Origin: an uncultured bacterium
Lineage (GTDB): Bacteria > Planctomycetota > Uabimicrobiia > Uabimicrobiales > JABWCH01
Assembly: GCA_938003875.1 (NCBI GenBank)
Contig: CALKWO010000056.1
Coordinates: forward strand, 1 to 39,109
Direction of reading: 5' to 3'
DNA length: 39,109 nt
The translations under genes and the position numbers were made by a program. Positions 31,213-39,109 of the stretch are shown in pieces; position 1 is the stretch's first letter, and each line of letters opens with the position of its first letter. Below the pieces are notes generated by a model, which saw only the letters and a program-made list of their open reading frames with translations, searched no databases and was not told where the DNA came from.

Positions 31213-31228
31213 TGGCAAGCAAATTGCT
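31213..31228 (+). promoter_or_regulatory. Sigma54-type promoter for clpB
   Basis: TGGCAAG (31213-31219), four bases, TTGCT (31224-31228), preceded by CT, fits the sigma54 consensus TGGCACG-N4-TTGCW with one substitution and exact GG-to-GC spacing. The predicted start is near 31239, 26 bases before the clpB ATG. No sigma54 activator gene is in the window. A TTGACA at 31191 has no -10 partner. Confidence 0.5.
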
Positions 31229-31264
31229 ATAGAACATAGATAATACTAATTTAAGGAGTATACC

Positions 31265-33841
31265 ATGAACATGAATCGATTTACTATAAAAGCGCAGGAA
31301 GCCATGGCCAATGCGCAGCAATTTGCCCAGGGGAAATCGCATCCTCAGTTAGAACCAGAGCATCTTTTTTGGGTACTTTTGGCAGATAGCCAGGGAATCG
31401 TGCCCGCCATTTTAACACGGTTAGGGGTAATCTTGGAAACCCTGAAATCCAAGTTACAGGATTCTATACAAAAATTTCCTGTTGTTTCAGGGGGAGATTC
31501 GGGCTATATGTCACAGCGTTTCAAAAAAGTCCTGGATCAGGCCTTTACCGAAGCGCAAAATTTGAAGGACGAATATGTAAGCAGCGAGCATCTTTTGCTG
31601 GCTCTTCTCGAAGACAAAACGATTGCGTCTGCTCTTTCAGGACAGGGCATCACGCGAGATGGAATATATCGTGCTTTGAGCGAAGTGCGAGGAAACCAAA
31701 GAGTAAGCGATCCTAACCCAGAGGAGAAATACCAGGCACTAGAAAGGTACACCCGCGATCTTACAGAGATGGCACGCAAAGGCAAGCTTGATCCTGTGAT
31801 TGGCAGGGATGAAGAAATACGCAGAATCATGCAGGTTCTTTCACGCCGTACCAAGAACAATCCAGTTTTGATAGGAGAGCCAGGCGTAGGAAAAACAGCC
31901 ATCGTCGAAGGCCTGGCAAAAAGAATCGTGGAAGGGGACGTTCCCGAAGGATTGAAAAACAAGCGAGTTCTTGCCCTGGATATGGGAGCCTTGATTGCAG
32001 GCTCCAAATACCGAGGCGAATTTGAAGACAGACTCAAGGCTGTCTTAAAAGAAATCGACAGGGCACAAGGGAATATCATTCTTTTTATTGACGAACTTCA
32101 TACTGTCGTTGGAGCAGGTAAAGCCGAAGGAGCGCAGGATGCAGCGAATATGCTCAAGCCCGCCCTGGCAAGAGGGGAACTCCATTGCATTGGAGCTACG
32201 ACGCTGGATGAGTATAGAAAGTATGTAGAGAAAGATGCTGCCCTGGAGCGCAGATTCCAGCCTGTCTATACGCCAGAGCCTTCTCTGGAAGCTACTATAG
32301 CCATTCTGCGCGGACTGAAAGAAAGATATGAGGTACATCATGGGGTCAGGATTAAAGACAGTGCGCTGGTAGCAGCGGCAACTCTGTCCAATCGCTATAT
32401 CAGCGAAAGATTTCTTCCTGATAAGGCCATTGACCTTGTAGATGAGGCAGCAAGCCGTTTGCGATTGGAAATTGACAGCCTTCCTGTGGAAATTGATGTT
32501 ATCGAAAGGCGTGTCTTGCAGTTGGAAATCGAAAGGCAGGCTTTGGTCAAAGAAAAAGATGAAGGATCAAAAGAAAGACTCGAAAAATTACAAAAGGAAC
32601 TCGCTGATCTTAAAGAAAAATCCTCTACCCTGAAAGCCCAGTGGCAGGAAGAAAAGAAAAAAATACAGAGCATACGCGAATATAAAGAAAAACTAGAGCA
32701 GTTGGGCCAGGAAGAGGCTATGGCTATTCGTATAGGAGATTTGGAGAAGGCGGCTAAAATCAAGCACCAATATATTCCTGATATAAAACGAGCGATTGCG
32801 GTAGAAAGTGCCCTTCTAAAGGGAATGCAGGAAAAGCAGCAGATGCTCAAAGAAGAGGTTACAGAAGAAGACATTGCCAAAATTGTCTCCAAGTGGACTG
32901 GCATTCCTGTTGCCAAGATGCTGGAAGGCGAAAGACAAAGATTGATCCAAATGGAAGGCCGCTTAGAGAAAAGGGTCGTTGGACAAAAAGAAGCTCTGAG
33001 AGTCGTTTCAGACGCAGTACGAAGAGGCAGGGCAGGCCTTTCCAATCCTAACCAGCCCATTGGCTCTTTTCTTTTCCTCGGCCCAACGGGTGTTGGAAAA
33101 ACAGAGCTGGCAAGAGCCCTTGCGGAATTCCTTTTCGACACAGAGAATGCTATGGTAAGGCTGGATATGTCGGAATACATGGAAAAGCACACGGTCAGCC
33201 GATTGCTAGGTGCTCCTCCAGGATATATTGGCTATGAAGAAGGCGGACAGCTCAGCGAGGCGGTTAGAAGAAGGCCTTATAGCGTAGTTCTTTTCGATGA
33301 AATCGAAAAGGCACATCCCGATGTTTTCAACGTATTTTTGCAGCTTCTGGATGAGGGAAGGCTCACGGATAGTCATGGCAAAACCGTAGATTTCAAGAAT
33401 ACCGTAGTTATCATGACATCCAATATCGCAAGCCAGTCCATTCGGGAATTTTCTGGTCTTACCTCTCAGGAAATAAGAAAAAAAATAGAGCCTGAACTTT
33501 TCCGCCATTTCCGACCAGAATTCATCAATCGCCTGGACGAAATCATCGTTTTTGAACACCTGGGCAAAGAGGCTATACAAAGCATCGTAGATATTCAGCT
33601 TAAAGAAATCCAAAAACTTTTAGAAGATCGAAAGATCGAGATTAGCCTGACGACAAAAGCCTATGAAGCTCTGGCTGAAGAAGGATTCGACCAGGTTTTT
33701 GGAGCTAGACCATTGAAAAGAATCATGGAAAGAAGAATCAAAAATGGACTTGCTATGGAAATTTTGCAAGATAAAATCCATGATGGAGAAAAAATCCAGG
33801 TAGACTTCATAGGGCAGGATTATATTTTTAAAAAATTGTAA
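31265..33841 (+). CDS. clpB: ATP-dependent disaggregase ClpB
   Basis: An 858-residue Hsp100 chaperone that threads aggregated proteins with DnaK. An N-terminal Clp-N double repeat covers about 1-145. The first AAA+ module has Walker A GEPGVGKTAIVEG and Walker B IILFIDELHTVVGAG. The coiled-coil M-domain lies at about 405-525 (rich in E, K and L), which distinguishes ClpB from ClpA and ClpC. The second AAA+ module has Walker A GPTGVGKTELARAL and Walker B VVLFDEIEKAHPDVF. No frameshift or truncation is seen. AAGGAG lies nine bases before the ATG. The gene is apparently the first of a plus-strand run with the anchored protein 21 bases later, and a sigma54-like promoter precedes it. Confidence 0.97.
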   Translation: MNMNRFTIKAQEAMANAQQFAQGKSHPQLEPEHLFWVLLADSQGIVPAILTRLGVILETLKSKLQDSIQKFPVVSGGDSGYMSQRFKKVLDQAFTEAQNLKDEYVSSEHLLLALLEDKTIASALSGQGITRDGIYRALSEVRGNQRVSDPNPEEKYQALERYTRDLTEMARKGKLDPVIGRDEEIRRIMQVLSRRTKNNPVLIGEPGVGKTAIVEGLAKRIVEGDVPEGLKNKRVLALDMGALIAGSKYRGEFEDRLKAVLKEIDRAQGNIILFIDELHTVVGAGKAEGAQDAANMLKPALARGELHCIGATTLDEYRKYVEKDAALERRFQPVYTPEPSLEATIAILRGLKERYEVHHGVRIKDSALVAAATLSNRYISERFLPDKAIDLVDEAASRLRLEIDSLPVEIDVIERRVLQLEIERQALVKEKDEGSKERLEKLQKELADLKEKSSTLKAQWQEEKKKIQSIREYKEKLEQLGQEEAMAIRIGDLEKAAKIKHQYIPDIKRAIAVESALLKGMQEKQQMLKEEVTEEDIAKIVSKWTGIPVAKMLEGERQRLIQMEGRLEKRVVGQKEALRVVSDAVRRGRAGLSNPNQPIGSFLFLGPTGVGKTELARALAEFLFDTENAMVRLDMSEYMEKHTVSRLLGAPPGYIGYEEGGQLSEAVRRRPYSVVLFDEIEKAHPDVFNVFLQLLDEGRLTDSHGKTVDFKNTVVIMTSNIASQSIREFSGLTSQEIRKKIEPELFRHFRPEFINRLDEIIVFEHLGKEAIQSIVDIQLKEIQKLLEDRKIEISLTTKAYEALAEEGFDQVFGARPLKRIMERRIKNGLAMEILQDKIHDGEKIQVDFIGQDYIFKKL

Positions 33842-33862
33842 GTGTGAATAAGCGGGGTTTTC

Positions 33863-35917
33863 ATGGGGAAAATACAACAAGCTAACGGTTCAGGAAAGAG
33901 CATTCGCGTTACTTATCATCTCGAAGAGACAGAAGAAAAATTTTATATTTGCATTGTAAGCGATACAGGAGAAACCATCAGCAAGACAGCACAGCCAGGG
34001 AGCAAATCGGAGATTCTGTTTTCTTTCCAGGATATAAATGAAAGGCAACGCTTTGCCAGTGCATATCTTGCTAATAGCAAAAAAGAAAAAGCAGGTGATT
34101 TATTCACTATCGAAGAAAAGAGCTTTATTCCTTTGATCTATAACAAAAAAATCCTGGCTGGATTTTTCCTTCTGTGCCTTCTTTTCTTAGTAGTTTCCTC
34201 CTGTGGAAAAAAAGGAGGCCTGGAATCGTTACAAATAGAACAGGCCTGCTTTAAAAATTTTTCTACTGTTTTAATACAAGGCCAGGCAATCTTTAAAGAT
34301 AACACGACAGAAAAGCAAAAAGAGGCGATTCTCAGTGAAATAAAGTTGCAATTGATGGTAAATGAATTGCCTGATATTGAAAAGTCAATAGAAGAAAATC
34401 CTTTTTCTCTGGAAGTCCCTTTTTCCTATGACCCCGCTAAAAAATATCATATTCAGGGGAAATTGTCAGGATTAAAGATTCCAAAGGCATGGAAAGAAGT
34501 CGCCTTTCATCCTCAATTTCCTCTTTCACGTATACAAAAGGCCCAATTCCACAAAGACAGAACTTTGGAAGTCCACATACAGAATGTATTTTCTGGCAAT
34601 ACTCTTTTGCAGGTAGAAGTATTTCCTGACAACTTTCCTTCTTCTCAAGCCCCTGTTTTTTCTGCTAAAATCACCTCTGAAAAAAAAGAGGAGCGTCTTT
34701 TATTAGGCCCTGTGCATTTTTACAGCAATCATTTTTTACTTCTTTTAAAAAGCTATGGGACAGTCTCTCATGTCTTAGAACAAAAAAAACTTTTTTATCC
34801 TTATCCTATAGCGAAGCTCAAGAACGCTTGTTTTTCTACAAAAAATACAATACTTGTAGAAGGAGAGTGGGAGGGCAATGCTGAAGTAGTTTTGGAATTG
34901 CTGGAGCAGGGATCCTCCAAAACTATAGAGAAAAAAATGCCAGCGAAGTCTTTTCAGGAGAGTTTCTCTATACCTGACATATCTATAGAATATGAGGTAC
35001 GTGTGATTTGCGAAGGAGAAATTCTTGTTAGCTCATTCGTACAAAGGAGCAAAGCTTTTGTTGAGTATAAAAATTGCATAGACAAGATGCCTGGACTGAT
35101 AAGAAATCTGGAAGTATCGCTGGTGCAGATATGGAAAAATCCTGGCACTTCTACACAGGAACTTTACCAAATTCATGAATCATGCTATCAGGATGAAATG
35201 CTTTGTTCTCGCCTCTTACAGGAATCTTTAGATAAGCCTAGTTTATTGTCGCTACAAAAATTTTATAAAACTCTAAAGAAAATGAGCAATATTGGAATAG
35301 AAGCAGGGAATTTTTTACAAAAAAAAATGCCAGAGACAGAAATTGCCTTTCTATCCCCAAAAGAAGAAGAACTTTGTCTTCTTTTAGAGATGGGTGGCAA
35401 AATTTTTCTGGAATTTCATCCTGATTTTACAGAGGCAGGCGCATTTTCTCAAATGGGCAGACTTTTGCAGGAAAAGAAAGCAAAAAATAGAAAAAAAATC
35501 CTTCTTGCCTATGGAGACGCATGTTCTCAAAGCGAGCAATTCCTTTTGGGCTCAGATGTATACAGCCAGGGAATTCTGGAATATCCAGAGGAATGGCAAT
35601 TTTTATTGGGACGCTACTTTTTATATAAAATTTTAGAAATGCAAAATGAATACAGTAGTGCAGGAAAAATATACCAGCAAAAGGCAATGGAAGACTATAA
35701 AAAATTGATACGATTTCTGCCTATGGAATTTCATAAAAAGATGCTGGATATGGATTATAGCCAGGCCTATATCACAGGAACTGCCCTTTTGTTGATAAAG
35801 CCAGACATGCAGGAAATCAGCCAGGCTTTGGAAAAAATAAAAATATCAGAAAAGAAAGAAAACCTGCAAATTCCTTTTTCTTACAAGGCATGGAGAAAAC
35901 AGGCAGGAAAAAAATAA
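33863..35917 (+). CDS. Large single-pass anchored protein of unknown function
   Basis: A 684-residue protein I do not recognise. Residues 1-93 are a soluble cytoplasmic-looking domain (IRVTYHLEETEEKFYICIVSDTGE, beta-rich). A membrane helix at 96-113 is followed directly by CGKKGG, giving an internal lipobox-like VSSCG sequence. Residues about 115-400 are beta-rich with three or so repeated segments opening FKNF/FHKD/FSTK plus a V/I-x-V-x-G pattern, suggestive of Ig-like modules. Residues about 405-684 are helical, with possible TPR-like repeats. GGGG precedes the ATG. It sits 21 bases after clpB and one base before the radical SAM gene, so all three may be co-transcribed. Confidence 0.75.
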   Translation: MGKIQQANGSGKSIRVTYHLEETEEKFYICIVSDTGETISKTAQPGSKSEILFSFQDINERQRFASAYLANSKKEKAGDLFTIEEKSFIPLIYNKKILAGFFLLCLLFLVVSSCGKKGGLESLQIEQACFKNFSTVLIQGQAIFKDNTTEKQKEAILSEIKLQLMVNELPDIEKSIEENPFSLEVPFSYDPAKKYHIQGKLSGLKIPKAWKEVAFHPQFPLSRIQKAQFHKDRTLEVHIQNVFSGNTLLQVEVFPDNFPSSQAPVFSAKITSEKKEERLLLGPVHFYSNHFLLLLKSYGTVSHVLEQKKLFYPYPIAKLKNACFSTKNTILVEGEWEGNAEVVLELLEQGSSKTIEKKMPAKSFQESFSIPDISIEYEVRVICEGEILVSSFVQRSKAFVEYKNCIDKMPGLIRNLEVSLVQIWKNPGTSTQELYQIHESCYQDEMLCSRLLQESLDKPSLLSLQKFYKTLKKMSNIGIEAGNFLQKKMPETEIAFLSPKEEELCLLLEMGGKIFLEFHPDFTEAGAFSQMGRLLQEKKAKNRKKILLAYGDACSQSEQFLLGSDVYSQGILEYPEEWQFLLGRYFLYKILEMQNEYSSAGKIYQQKAMEDYKKLIRFLPMEFHKKMLDMDYSQAYITGTALLLIKPDMQEISQALEKIKISEKKENLQIPFSYKAWRKQAGKK

Positions 35918-35918
35918 A

Positions 35919-36860
35919 ATGCTCAATACAACTATTTATTCTAAAAGATTTTATGACTACAATACATTTTTGCGACAGAAGTTTGGGGAAAAAGTCTATA
36001 AAATATCTCTCGACGCTGGTTTTACTTGCCCCAACAGGGATGGAAGCAAAGGTAGAGAAGGTTGTATCTATTGCAACAACGCCAGCTTTAGTCCTGCCCA
36101 TCGCAGCCCTGGAGAAGATCTGGAACAACAAATCTTGCAGGGCATAAAGGCTGGTAAAAACTTCAAGGCGAAAAAATTTCTTGCCTATTTTCAAGCATTT
36201 ACCAATACATACGCAGAGGTTTCCTCCTTAGAAAAGCTTTACAAGCGAGCTTTGCAGTTTCCTGATATTGTGGGTCTGGTAATAGGCACAAGGCCCGATG
36301 CCATAGATCTGGAAAAATTGCAAATGATAGAAAAAATCGCAGAAAAGACGTTTGTTTCTATTGAATATGGAATGCAGAGCATAAACAATTCCACGCTAGA
36401 GAAAATAAATCGTGGGCATACGTATGAATCTTTCTTGCAGGCGATGGAATGGAGCAAGGGAAGAGGTATCCATCTTTGCGCTCATATCATGCTAGGTTTT
36501 CCAGGAGAAAGCAAGGATCAGATCGTCAAGACAGCAAAAGAAATGAACCATATTGGAGTAAATGGAATAAAACTACATAATCTTCTGGTGGTAAAAGACA
36601 CACCTCTGGCAAAAATATATGAAAAAAATTTTTTTCCTTTGCTTTCTTTTGAGGAATATATTAGTTTGGTATGTGATTTTTTAGAATTTCTTAATGATAC
36701 AATCGTATGCGAAAGATTGTATGCCAATACACCAGAGGAATACCTTGTTGCTCCTCAATGGAACAAGTCTCCATCCCAAGTTATAGATGCTATTGTTACG
36801 GAATTAAAACAACGAGAGAGCTATCAAGGCCGCCGCTATCAACAAGAGGAAAGCTTATGA
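35919..36860 (+). CDS. Radical SAM protein, YhcC family (TIGR01212-like)
   Basis: A 313-residue radical S-adenosylmethionine enzyme. The cluster cysteines are C37, C49 and C52 in CPNRDGSKGREGCIYC, the long-spaced motif of the YhcC/Elp3-like subgroup. Further family landmarks are FQAFTNTYA, IGTRPDAID, SIEYGMQS, INRGHTYESFLQA and HIMLGFPGESK. The YhcC reaction is not established. The start lies one base after the previous stop, and the stop overlaps the next start as ATGA, so translation is coupled in both directions. The neighbour downstream is an exported dipeptide epimerase. Confidence 0.92.
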   Translation: MLNTTIYSKRFYDYNTFLRQKFGEKVYKISLDAGFTCPNRDGSKGREGCIYCNNASFSPAHRSPGEDLEQQILQGIKAGKNFKAKKFLAYFQAFTNTYAEVSSLEKLYKRALQFPDIVGLVIGTRPDAIDLEKLQMIEKIAEKTFVSIEYGMQSINNSTLEKINRGHTYESFLQAMEWSKGRGIHLCAHIMLGFPGESKDQIVKTAKEMNHIGVNGIKLHNLLVVKDTPLAKIYEKNFFPLLSFEEYISLVCDFLEFLNDTIVCERLYANTPEEYLVAPQWNKSPSQVIDAIVTELKQRESYQGRRYQQEESL

Positions 36861-37978
36861 ATAGACGAGATTTTTTAAAAACGAGCATGGGAACCATGGC
36901 ATTGTTCTCTCTAGGCTCACCTGTTTTTGTGGGAGCAGAAAAAATGCAAAGTAAACAGATTCAATTGAGATATAAGCTCTATGACTTGAAGCTGAAACAT
37001 ACCTGGACAATAGCAAGAGGCTCTCGTGATACATCTACGATCATTCTGACAGAATTAGAGTGCGATGGAATTACAGGAACAGGAGAGGCAGCTTTATCCA
37101 CTTCTTCCCGCTATGGAGAGACACAGGAAACCGTATTGGAATTCTTGAAAAAAATCCAATTCCCCCAGGAATTTTGTCTTTTAGAAAGAGAAAAAGTGCT
37201 GGACTATGTCGATAGTATCTCACCAGGGAACTATGCAGCCAAAGCAGCGATTGATATTGCCTTACATGATTGGGTCGGGAAAAAACTGGGGATTCCTCTT
37301 TATAAACTTTGGGGGCTGAGCAAAGAAAAAACGCCTCTGACATCTTTCAGCATTGGGCTAGATACTGTGGAAAATATGCTACTGAAAGTTCGGGAAGCAG
37401 AAGAATATCCTTTATTGAAAATTAAAGTAGGAAAAGAAAACGACAAAGAAATTATATCCAGCATTCGCAAAGTAACCCAAAAGCCCATCAGGGTAGATGC
37501 CAATGAAGCCTGGAAATCCAAAGAAATAGCCTTGGAAAAAATCCTTTGGATGCAAGATCAGGGAATCGAATTCATAGAGCAACCTATGCCAGTAAGCCAG
37601 TTGGAAGACACTGCATGGCTGCGAGATCGAGTAAACATACCAATCATCGCCGATGAAAGCGTTGGCAGGTTGCAAGATATAGCAAAATTGCAGTACGCTT
37701 TTGATGGAATCAATATCAAGCTGATGAAATGCGGAGGACTACAGGAAGCCATAAAGATGATCTATGCCGCCCGTGCCTTAAAAATGAAGGTTATGATGGG
37801 TTGTATGATCGAAAGTTCTGTTGGCATCAGTGCTGCAGCACATCTATCCCCCTTGATCGATTATGCTGATCTGGATGGAAATTTACTGATCGCCAATGAT
37901 CCTTATGAGGGTGCTAAGGTACTTGCTGGAAAATTGATTTTAAAAGAATTGCCTGGTCTGGGACTCGTTTATCACTAA
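36857..37978 (+). CDS. Tat-exported dipeptide epimerase (L-Ala-D/L-Glu epimerase type)
   Basis: A 373-residue enolase-superfamily enzyme. The first 28 residues (NRRDFLKTSMGTMALFSLGSPVFVGA) are a twin-arginine signal, so the folded enzyme is exported. Catalytic lysines are K188/K190 (KIK) and K288 (IKLMKCGG). Metal ligands are D214 (RVDAN), E241 (IEQP) and D266 (IADES). The C-terminal DLD at 338-340 is the dipeptide-amino-group motif that separates dipeptide epimerases from muconate-lactonising relatives. These enzymes convert L-Ala-D-Glu to L-Ala-L-Glu in murein peptide recycling. The start is ATG 36857, overlapping the upstream stop, with AGAGGA in front. A longer frame back to 36707 lies wholly inside the radical SAM gene and would bury the Tat signal. 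Confidence 0.88.
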   Translation: MNRRDFLKTSMGTMALFSLGSPVFVGAEKMQSKQIQLRYKLYDLKLKHTWTIARGSRDTSTIILTELECDGITGTGEAALSTSSRYGETQETVLEFLKKIQFPQEFCLLEREKVLDYVDSISPGNYAAKAAIDIALHDWVGKKLGIPLYKLWGLSKEKTPLTSFSIGLDTVENMLLKVREAEEYPLLKIKVGKENDKEIISSIRKVTQKPIRVDANEAWKSKEIALEKILWMQDQGIEFIEQPMPVSQLEDTAWLRDRVNIPIIADESVGRLQDIAKLQYAFDGINIKLMKCGGLQEAIKMIYAARALKMKVMMGCMIESSVGISAAAHLSPLIDYADLDGNLLIANDPYEGAKVLAGKLILKELPGLGLVYH

Positions 37979-38147
37979 AACTATAATTTCCTATACAGTA
38001 AAAAAGCTTAAAAAAAATATGGATATTCTTTGTATTTTTGAGTAAAATAAATTTATATACAATGTTTCTTGTTTAAAAGTAGATATTTATCAACAATCTA
38101 ACTTGTTTTAAGGGGCTAAAGGCCTGTAAGACCTTTGGATTAGATTT

Positions 38148-38921
38148 ATGAAAAAAATAGCCATTATCTCCGATATTCATGCAAACTGGGAAGCGTTGAG
38201 CGTTGTTTTGGATGATATAAAGCAGCGCAATGTGGATGCAATTTATTGTCTTGGAGATGTGATTGGATATGGTCCAAGTCCTATGGAATGCCTGGAAAAA
38301 GCAATACAGGTATGTGATTTTATTTTAATGGGCAACCATGAAGAAGCTGTATTGTCAGGTGCATTTGGCTTTAATCCATCAGCAAAACAGGCAGTAGACT
38401 GGACGAGGAGCAAGCTAAAACCTGGATTCTTGAGTTCTTCCCGCAAGAAATATCGATGGGAAGTGTTGAGAAATCTTCCCCTTTGTTTTACGGAAGGCGA
38501 ACGCCTTTTTGTCCACGCTTCTCCCAGAGACCCAACTATGGACTATGTTTTGAAATCTGATACAGAAGACGTTTTTGGAGAAATACCCGAAAAAATACGA
38601 GAAATTTTCGACCAGATAGACAAGGTATGCTTTGTAGGGCATACACACATGCCTGGTATCATTACAGAAGATAGCCAATGGTATAGCCCAGAAGAATTCG
38701 ATATGGCATGGGAGCACAAGAACGCAGAGAAAGTCATCTGCAATGTAGGTTCTGTTGGCCAGCCCAGAGATCGCGATAACCGCGCTTGCTATGTTACTTT
38801 TACAGAAAAAGAAATTTTCTATCATCGTTTACCCTACGATTTTAAGAAGACACAGGAAAAAATTCACAAAATCCCTCAGTTAGATAACAGAAATGCAAAA
38901 CGGTTGGAATTTGGGACATAG
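38148..38921 (+). CDS. Metallophosphoesterase (calcineurin-like)
   Basis: A 257-residue cytoplasmic phosphoesterase with all dimetal-site motifs: DIH (D9, H11), GDVIGYGP (D37), GNHE (N63, H64), the FVHASP histidine and GHTHMP near residue 167. The pattern GDVIGYGPSP is typical of the group close to YfcE and PrpE-like phosphodiesterases/phosphatases. The substrate cannot be told from sequence. A weak promoter-like pair (TTGTAT at 38030 and TATATA at 38054) lies in the 169-base gap upstream. GGATTAG sits a few bases before the ATG. It is transcribed alone and is followed by the terminal family A repeat. Confidence 0.88.
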   Translation: MKKIAIISDIHANWEALSVVLDDIKQRNVDAIYCLGDVIGYGPSPMECLEKAIQVCDFILMGNHEEAVLSGAFGFNPSAKQAVDWTRSKLKPGFLSSSRKKYRWEVLRNLPLCFTEGERLFVHASPRDPTMDYVLKSDTEDVFGEIPEKIREIFDQIDKVCFVGHTHMPGIITEDSQWYSPEEFDMAWEHKNAEKVICNVGSVGQPRDRDNRACYVTFTEKEIFYHRLPYDFKKTQEKIHKIPQLDNRNAKRLEFGT

Positions 38922-38995
38922 AATCATTTTTTGTTCAAGCTCAGATTTAGGGTTAGGTCATACGTATCAAGTTTTAATATCTAGTTTTACAATAG

Positions 38996-39084
38996 ATTGC
39001 AATGATTTGTAGCCGCAGGGTTGCGCCGAAAAAGACGATCTATTCAGAAAAGACGACCTTCAGCGCAATCCCTGCGTCTTTTGC
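38996..39084 (+). repeat. Dispersed palindromic repeat, family A, copy 5
   Basis: ATTGCAATGATTTGTAGCC leads into CGCAGGGTTGCGCCGAAAA and GACGATCTATTC, then the right arm GCGCAATCCCTGCG at 39063-39076. The first 50 bases match copy 1 at the other end of the window almost exactly, in inverted orientation. Confidence 0.85.
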
Positions 39085-39109
39085 CAATAGAGACTAACGG
39101 AATCGAATC

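Noticed and set aside
32395..33192. 265-residue open frame opposite clpB
   Set aside because: It is a shadow frame rich in Ser and Leu on the complement of highly conserved ClpB coding sequence, without a ribosome site.
36707..36856. N-terminal extension of the dipeptide epimerase
   Set aside because: It lies entirely inside the radical SAM gene, has no ribosome site, and would bury the Tat signal that begins at 36857.

Overview
The window is AT-rich chromosomal DNA (by eye about 40% GC) from a Gram-negative-type bacterium. Evidence for an outer-membrane envelope is a heptose-phosphate-type sugar kinase, a lipoprotein murein amidase, a Tat-exported enzyme and four proteins with PEP-CTERM sorting tails. 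The PEP-CTERM/LamG proteins, an FHA protein with membrane segments, a PA14 protein, duplicated DUF1566 with EF-hands, and the many palindromic intergenic repeats fit the Planctomycetes/PVC group best. That placement is inference; there is no rRNA or other phylogenetic marker except ClpB.

Layout. 1-5 kb: a two-gene minus-strand pair (zinc-ribbon protein, methyltransferase-like protein), a YdjM-type membrane hydrolase, an FHA membrane protein and a convergent DUF4434 glycosidase-like gene. 5.1-9.2 kb: a plus-strand envelope operon (heptose-type kinase, N-acetylmuramoyl-L-alanine amidase lipoprotein, secreted PA14/TPR-like protein) behind a good sigma70 promoter. 9.2-14.4 kb: an island of secreted proteins, namely two LamG PEP-CTERM proteins, a DUF1566-EF-hand protein and two further PEP-CTERM proteins, with matching promoters and near-identical terminator stems. 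14.6-18.2 kb: a minus-strand operon (secreted beta-sandwich protein, VanZ-like protein, PNPOx-family protein, pyruvate dehydrogenase-type E1 alpha and beta). 18.5-20.5 kb: a large protein with a C-terminal pRiA4b ORF-3-like domain. 20.7-26 kb: three tandem 82-bp hairpin repeats, an orphan PilM/GspL-like gene, a small unknown protein, HPr, and an 838-residue FAD/4Fe-4S/MvhD-like/HdrB-like fusion. 26.4-30.9 kb: a form-II molybdenum hydroxylase cluster (coxS-coxL-coxG-coxM order). 31.2-38.9 kb: clpB behind a sigma54-like promoter, a large unknown anchored protein, a YhcC-type radical SAM protein, a Tat-exported dipeptide epimerase and a metallophosphoesterase.

How the genes may work together. 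The amidase and the exported dipeptide epimerase both point to peptidoglycan turnover. The PEP-CTERM island supplies surface or matrix proteins whose sorting enzyme (exosortase) is not in the window. The 838-residue fusion and the cox-type hydroxylase are redox systems, one of which (cox) is bracketed by inverted copies of a dispersed palindromic repeat.

Non-coding structure is unusually rich. One family of roughly 80-bp palindromic elements occurs five times, including near-identical inverted copies at the two ends of the window. A 67-bp element occurs twice, and a 50-bp bulged hairpin occurs four times. There are also two MITE-like inverted-repeat elements and a UUCG hairpin placed exactly between a perfect Shine-Dalgarno and the coxG start codon. 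No rRNA, tRNA, CRISPR array, transposase, integrase or phage gene was seen.
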